From: Gordionus sp. m RMFG-2023
Lineage: Eukaryota; Nematomorpha; Gordioida; Chordodea; Parachordodidae
Direction: 5' to 3'
Length of the DNA stretch: 64,000 bases
Assembly: GCF_954871325.1 (NCBI RefSeq)
Contig: NC_088775.1
Span: 12,873,561 to 12,937,560 of the forward strand
Below are positions 58,445-64,000 of this stretch, in pieces; positions within the stretch are counted from its first letter, which is position 1; each line of letters begins with the position of its first letter. A program made the position numbers and the translations under genes. The notes beneath the pieces are model-generated. The model searched no databases. It was not told the DNA's origin and saw only the letters and a list, made by a program, of their open reading frames with translations.

Positions 58445-59628
58445 CATAGGCGTATCCAGGATTTTCCTAAGAGGGGGGGGGGAATTAAAAAATTACTGGG
58501 GGCTTCGCCTCCAGATTCCATTTTGGGCGGGCCTTCGGCAGGGTTACCTTAGTCTATATATAGTCATAAAATATTTTTACAAGATAGGAGGTTAATTTTA
58601 ATAAAAAAAATAAGCCCGGAACAAAAAATATGAAATATATTTTTATTTATATAAAATATAATAAATAACTTGTATATACATTAATATTAAACATGGTAAT
58701 AATTTATTCCAAACAAATATAAGAAATTTATTTATAAAAAGTAAGTAGACATATAGTTGATATTCCTCTATTATATAGAATTAGTTAGAAAATACTAGGT
58801 AAAATTCCACTTTTACAAACATATTTGACAGTTAGAGAATATATTACAGTTAATATTTTAACAAATTTTACTAATCAATGATCTTGATAATAAATATAGC
58901 AACAATTTGCATTTATTTAACGCCAACTATTTATTTTAAATAAAAAATGATATTAAAAATTAATCTTCATATTTTTATCCCACATTGTCTTTAAAAGATA
59001 TTTTCCGATGTCCTTATCAATATTTTATAGTTTTCTGTAAAATATATAATTCGCCTAATTGGTAAAAATTACTTGATTATCATATGATAATTATAAAATT
59101 AGATATACACTAAATCTACGACATATAATATTTGTGCTTTAATTTTTTTTATTTAATTTATGATTTAATTTTATCAAGTTTTATAATTTTTTTTTTTTAT
59201 AATTATATTTTACTTTTATTAAAATAAATAAATTAAAATTACTCACTTTATAAAAAATTCTATTTGATATATTATATTATTTAGTAATTTTATGGATCTA
59301 TTATTAATAATTGTAATACATTTCACTTTTGTCTTAAGACTTATCTTTGGCTTATATTCCATTTCTTAAAAAACATTTTTGGTTCACTTTTTTATTTATA
59401 AAGGCTTTTCCCCAAAATGTATAATTTATGAGAATAGTTTTTTAAAAAAATATCAACTTTTACATACTTTCTTTCAAATTATTGTTTAAGATATATGCAT
59501 ACATTTTTGGGGGTCAGGGAGTGGGGGAAGGACTAAGGGGAATATTTATTAGCTTAAAATGATATTCACAAAAAGTGATAAATTTCTGAGGGGGGATTTC
59601 CCTTTGCCCCCCCCTGGCTACGCCTATG
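58445..59628. mobile_element. 1.18-kb non-autonomous DNA element, family K copy 2
   Basis: Ends CATAGGCGTATCCAGGATTT and CCCCTGGCTACGCCTATG are clean inverted repeats. The body matches 5788-6966 in order and length (1,184 versus 1,179 bp), including AGTCTATATATAGTCATAAA and the terminal G and C tracts. No coding capacity. It interrupts LINE relic copy 3. The flanks show no convincing duplication. Confidence 0.8.
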
Positions 59629-59632
59629 AGTA

Positions 59633-59815
59633 GTGTTGTTAAACGGCTAAGCCGAGTCGACTTAGCTGCGACTCGAGCCTAGTTTCTAGTCGAAAAAACG
59701 ACTTTGACTCGAGTCGACTAAATGGGCCGCATTGGTCAGCTCGTGTAGTCAGCTCGCTTAGTCGGCTCGCTAAGTCGGCTCGTGTATTTGACTCGTTGGG
59801 TCTGCTCAATTTTTT
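59633..59815. repeat. GC-rich GAGTCGACTTAG / AGTCGGCTCG repeat
   Basis: It starts TAGTGTTGTTAAACGGC, like a family F terminus, and then carries short direct and inverted copies of GTCGACT, GGCTCG and TAGTCAGCTCG. It resembles the 20104-20206 element (GAGCCGACTAAATTTAGTCG). Its right-hand partner end was not found; the adjoining satellite may be part of the same element. Confidence 0.5.
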
Positions 59816-59867
59816 TGTTTTTTTATAAAATCTGGTAAATTGCTAAATTTTGGGAAACTGATTAATG

Positions 59868-60580
59868 TGAACAAAACTATAATAAGAATATGTTGTTTTA
59901 GTTTTTCGTATTTTTTTGGCATAAATAGGCTAAAATAAGTATTGCTAACATGTTTAAATAAAATTTTAGTGAAGATGTACCATTGATAAGTGAAAATTGT
60001 CATAATCGTTGTTTTTAAAGTTTTTCGAATTTTTTTGACGTAAATGGGCTAAAATAAGCATTGCTAACATGTTTAAATAAAAATTTAGTGAAGATGTATA
60101 GTAGAAAAGTGACAATTGTCATAATCGTTGTTTTTAAAGTTTTTCAAACTTTTTTGGCATAAATGGGCTAAAACAAACATTGCTAACATGTTTAAATAAA
60201 AATTTAGTGAAGATGTACAGTAGAAAAGTGACAATTGTCATAATCGTTGTTTTTAAAGTTTTTCGAATTTTTTGGCATAAATGGGCTAAAATAAGTATTG
60301 CTAACATGTTTAATTAAAATTTAATGAAGATGTACCCTAGATAAGTGACAATTGTCATAATCGTTGTTTTTAAAGTTTTTCGAATTTTTTTGAAGTAAAT
60401 GGGCTAAAATAAGCATTGCTAACATGTTTAAATAAAATTTTAGTGAAGATATACCCTAGATAAGTGACAATTGTCATAATCGTTGTTTTTAAAGTTTTTT
60501 GAATTTTTTTGACGTAAATGGGCTAAAATAAGCATTGCTAACATTTAAATAAAAATTTAGTGAAGATGTACAGTAGAAAA
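59868..60580. repeat. 119-bp tandem array, six units
   Basis: ATTGCTAACATG recurs at 59941, 60060, 60179, 60297, 60415 and 60534, spacings of 118-119 bp. Each unit includes AGTGAAGATGTAC, AATTGTCATAATCGTTGTTT and TGGGCTAAAATAAGCATTGC. Units differ by small substitutions and 1-bp indels. Non-coding; two short minus-strand frames (59806-60003, 60489-60695) run across unit edges. Confidence 0.9.
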
Positions 60581-61296
60581 GTTGATCGACATCTTTAATT
60601 TGTCGAGTTAATGATTTGGGCAAAGATTTGTAGGGAACTTTGAAAGTATCAAGGCAATAAAAAAAATCTGAGACATTCCTTTTTAGGAGATGCAATTAGA
60701 GAAACATTTCCCCACCAGTAATCAAGCATCTTTAGGGATTTGAGTAATAACATTAGACTTGGAGGTATCAGAGTATAAGGAGAAGCAGGTAGATGTGGGA
60801 TTGCAATATTGTTGATATCAATAGGGTCATCGTTAAAATTTAAAACTTTATCATTATTTAAGAACTTACATCTGTGTCTATATTAAAACCACGGATGGTA
60901 AAATGTTTAAGACAATCATTTTTTGAAGGCTTAAGATTATATAGTTTCTAAAAGTTGTGTATTACTGGTTAGAAAATTATTATGTATCAAATTTTAATTG
61001 TCCATTATAGGGAACAAATCATTGAATGAAACAATCATAACAAATTATTTGTTTCTAATAGTGCATTATAATTAAAGGTAGATCATAATGTAAGCACATA
61101 AAATTCAAACATTTGATACCTCTAATGGTATATTTAATTATATCCCAAAATGTTTAAATCCATTACACCTCACTACAAAATTAATTTATTTCTTATTTTT
61201 CTATCTGCCAATTTAAATTTTAACCTATATAATTTAATTGATTCTGCATCTTTATAAAATTCCTATACAAAAATTAATTCAGGAGATTATTATTAA
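60581..61296. other. Spacer, possible LINE 5' remnant at its start
   Basis: About 60580-60900 is less AT-rich. On the minus strand it gives DTFKVPYKSLPKSLTRQIKD, which may be the 5' continuation of LINE relic copy 3 beyond the inserted element and satellite. The remainder is AT-rich with nothing recognised. Confidence 0.35.
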
Positions 61297-61420
61297 TTTA
61301 CAATCATTGTTGTTAAACGCTACTGCTACCGCTATTTTACAAAAAAGTAGCACGCTATCGCGATCGCTACCGTTATTTTTTTAAAAAAGTAGCGTACTAT
61401 TAGTTACTTTTTACGCTACT

Positions 61421-61690
61421 TTAAAAAATATTTTTCAATATTTTTTTGAGTGTCCCTATTTCCGCAAATAAAAAATATTGGTATAAAAATATAACCATAA
61501 TTTCAAATATATAGTTTTTTTTATTGCAATTCAATAATAATAATAATAATTCTATATTATCAGCTCCAAGTCTATAGCTACTACCAGAATGTATAAACTT
61601 TGCCGTACTAAATAATTGTTCAACACTATAACAGAATGCAATATTAAATTTATACATGTTTTTTATAAGAAAAATCAACAAAACTTTCAT
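61421..61690 (-). pseudogene. hAT transposase C-terminal dimerisation fragment
   Basis: 89 residues with SVEQLFSTAKFIHSGSSYRL followed by GADNIELLLLLLNCNKKN. This fits the hAT dimerisation pattern (SxERxFS.A..I......RL....+E.LL.L..N). The stretch upstream is AT-rich and does not continue into the catalytic core, which is lost. Residues after NKKN are probably read into non-coding sequence or represent an eroded end. Confidence 0.65.
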
Positions 61691-61813
61691 TTAAGTATTT
61701 TTGATTTAAAAAAGGTTTCTAGAGATTGATGCATACCATGTGTTTGGAAGGCCAGAAATTCAAATTTCGCATAAGCTCATCAAGCTCAAAAACTATTAAA
61801 GATACACCATTTA

Positions 61814-62101
61814 TTAAAATTTTAAGATTAAGTATAGGCAACACACTGATATTAAATTTGTTTTATTTAACCTTAAATGGTTTCTCAAGTTGAAGCTACT
61901 TGTCTTATTTGATGATAAAACCTTTTGGCACATTTTACAGCAAAATTTATGCCCTATGTTAATATTTTTATCAAGATTAAAATATTTTGCGAATTTAGAA
62001 AGAAGAAATTCCATATTATCATCAATCTCTTCCACATAAATTACTTTGTCGATATGATCTGTACCAAAATTATCTTCTAAATCAATCTCGATTGTCGACA
62101 T
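61814..62101 (-). pseudogene. hAT transposase N-terminal BED-like zinc finger fragment
   Basis: 95 residues beginning MSTIEIDLEDNFGTDHIDKV, an acidic leader, then FCCKMCQKVLSSNKTSSFNL and RNHLR. The C-x2-C followed by an NHL block fits a BED finger. The second histidine expected a few residues after NHL is not evident (RLNKTN). It belongs with the 61421-61690 fragment as the other end of one transposase; the middle is deleted. Confidence 0.55.
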
Positions 62102-62358
62102 TTTAAATTCTTAAATTATTTTGAGAACTGATTAATGCATATTTTAAAATATAAATTTATTTCAAAATTAAATTAAACAACAAGATTATGATTTAGAATT
62201 AATTATAAATATATTTTATTAATTTTATATGTATTTATTTATAAAATAAAAAGTAGCGAGTAGCAAGCTATCGCTATCTCTATTTCTTTCTAAAAGTAGA
62301 GCGCTAAAGCTACCGACTAAAAAAGTAGATGCGCTACTTTAACAACACTGATTACAAT

Positions 62359-64000
62359 ATAAATTTATATAACCAAATTGTCTTACATATTATTTTATAA
62401 CAAATTTTAAAGAGAAAATTTGGTTTTGATTAATACATCTATATGACTGGATGCTTAAAACTAACTATAGATTCTATTGTAGAAAAAAAAGGAACATATA
62501 AATTTTCATAAGCACATAAAATCCAAACATGTGATACCTTTAATAGTATCTCTAACTGTACCCCAAAATAGTGTTTTAAACCAGTTACTCCTCACTACTA
62601 CTATTATGCAACAGGTTTAAAATTGATTTTTTTCCCCTATACTTTTCTGTTTGCTAATTTGAATTTTAACCATTATGGAAATGTAAATTAATTGGTTGAG
62701 CATTTTATCACAGAATTTTTTTAATTTAGTATTTTGATTTAGTATTCATAATCTTTAAACATGTTGGACACCTTCCTTATTTTTTAGAATATAGAAAAAA
62801 CATAATTCGATTTCTAAGTTCTATTTACTTCAAATATTTACCAAAAGCCTTCCAATTATGTATTGACGAAACAATAGTTAATTTTATCTAAGCTAACTTT
62901 CTTCAACTCCACCTTATTATAACTATATTAGAAGATGAAGAGGATTATGATATCATAAATATCAAATTTTATTCCATATTATCTTAAAAATTTACAAAAA
63001 ATTTTTTTTTAGGCCATTCAAGACATATCATTTTTTCAGAGCGATTTTTTTAAGCATGTTTTCAACTAATTTTTTATTTATCTACAAACAAAGGCGATAA
63101 CTTGGGGAATTTAATTTTTTGCATAATAAAATATTTTGAAAAAACTGAATCCTAATCTCTCCCAGACGGCATTTAAGCCTTAGTAAAAAAAAAATTAGAT
63201 GAAAACATGCCTAGAAAATGGTTTTGAAAATCTATCTGGAAATGGGTTTAGAAGGTTAAATAAGATATGTGCGTTTGTATACTCTAATATTATAATTTAT
63301 CGAATATATTTCTATACTCATTTCTTCAGATAAATAAGATGATTTAACTCTGCCCTGGCCCCAATAAGAACTTATTTACACCAAATGAAAATATATTTTA
63401 AGCACAATTTTGAAAGAGAAAATAAAATATAATTAACTAAGTTAAGAATATTCAAATTTATTCATTATAAAAAACATTAAATTATTCTTAAGAAAATAAC
63501 AGATAATAATTTGTAATATATTATTTTTGTAATTATAATATAATTTTTAAGTAATTTTTAAGTAAAGAGTAATGCTTTCATTTTTTAGTAATGCTTTCAT
63601 TTTTTAGTAATGCGTTACTTTTATCATGAGATAAATAATACCGGTAAAGCGTCCTTTTTTGCAAGTAATGAAAACGTTACCCCCTACTTTTTTGAAACAA
63701 TGTTTAAGTCCCGAAAAAGTGATATGCATCAATCAATATAAACTTCAATCCGTTTAATGGTGAAATTATCGTAAGAAATAAGATCACATACAATATTTGG
63801 ATATAAAATAACTTTTTTTATGGAAGAAACAAATAGTTATAATATCATGGCAAAATAAAATTAACCATGACTTCCAGCTAAACAGGTTAAGTTAACCTAA
63901 GCTAACCTTACTATCAACATTAAGTAAAAAAATTTTTGGATGTCCTTATGCATATAATTTATTCTTCTTGGAAAAAAAGTATATGGGAGCCCCTGCATCA
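62359..64000. other. AT-rich spacer to window end, no gene seen
   Basis: A segment at about 62440-62640 repeats wording from 60960-61200 (GCACATAAAATCCAAACATG, GTGATACCTTTAATAGTATC, CCTCACTAC), so a diverged duplicate flanks element H. Tandem TAATGCTTTCATTTTTTAG occurs about 63570-63605. No exon recognised. Confidence 0.45.

Larger units (their letters stand above)
61305..62350 (-). mobile_element. hAT element H, internally deleted, with BED finger and dimerisation ends
   Basis: Ends CATTGTTGTTAAACGC and, inverted, CAGTGTTGTTAAAGTAGCGC. The flanks tttacaat (61297-61304) and attacaat (62351-62358) match at 7 of 8 positions. Both sub-ends contain clustered GTAGCG / CGCTAC motifs. Only the first and last parts of a transposase remain, on the minus strand. 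The termini are close to those of family F MITEs. Confidence 0.85.

Noticed and set aside
59868-60580. 119-bp repeats as a coding repeat protein
   Set aside because: Period is not a multiple of three and varies by one base; frames are full of stops.

Overview
This is a strongly AT-rich, TE-dense eukaryotic window with the look of an invertebrate animal genome. It has spliced coding exons with introns from about 60 nt to almost 9 kb, no operons and no bacterial signals. I see no tRNA, rRNA or CRISPR. I cannot name the species. One low-complexity host gene is the only clear cellular gene. Almost everything else is transposon-derived.

Host gene: a minus-strand gene runs from about 26.44 kb down to 10.37 kb. 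I read six coding exons (26207-26420 or slightly longer, 17217-17530, 16768-17049, 15355-16705, 13168-13317, 10365-11271). Reading phase agrees across the first four junctions; the last junction is unresolved. The product, about 1,060 residues or more, is Ser/Asn-rich and largely disordered. It carries short signalling-type motifs (PPRY, YSNV, NPYY). I do not recognise its family.

Transposons: most repeats are non-autonomous DNA elements, many of hAT type with 8-bp target duplications that can be read directly. Two Harbinger-like hairpins are flanked by TTA. One decayed Mutator-like element (41519-43825) has long inverted ends and a perfect 9-bp duplication. At least three relics of one LINE-like family are present (about 2440-5780, 22970-23450, 56160-58440).

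The most striking region is 47078-55932, a stack of insertions within insertions. A hAT-like element (A2) is split by an unclassified element (B). B is split by a GC-rich hAT MITE (D1) and separately by a hAT element with a transposase remnant (C). D1 is split by a Ty3/gypsy LTR retrotransposon (47864-53547). That retrotransposon has LTRs that look identical by eye, a 5-bp duplication, a long Pol frame, an upstream frame that puts a membrane segment before three zinc knuckles, and a small extra zinc-knuckle frame after Pol.

Region by region: 0-10 kb holds a hAT transposase tail, a LINE relic with two MITEs in it, and a 1.18-kb MITE. 10-26.5 kb is the host gene with repeat-filled introns. 26.5-41 kb is gene-poor with MITEs and one tentative plus-strand first exon near 31.5 kb. 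41-44 kb is the Mutator-like element inside a snap-back repeat. 44-46.7 kb is AT-rich spacer. 46.7-56 kb is a MITE and the nested stack. 56-64 kb is a LINE relic, a 1.18-kb MITE, a 119-bp satellite, and a hAT element keeping only the two ends of its transposase.
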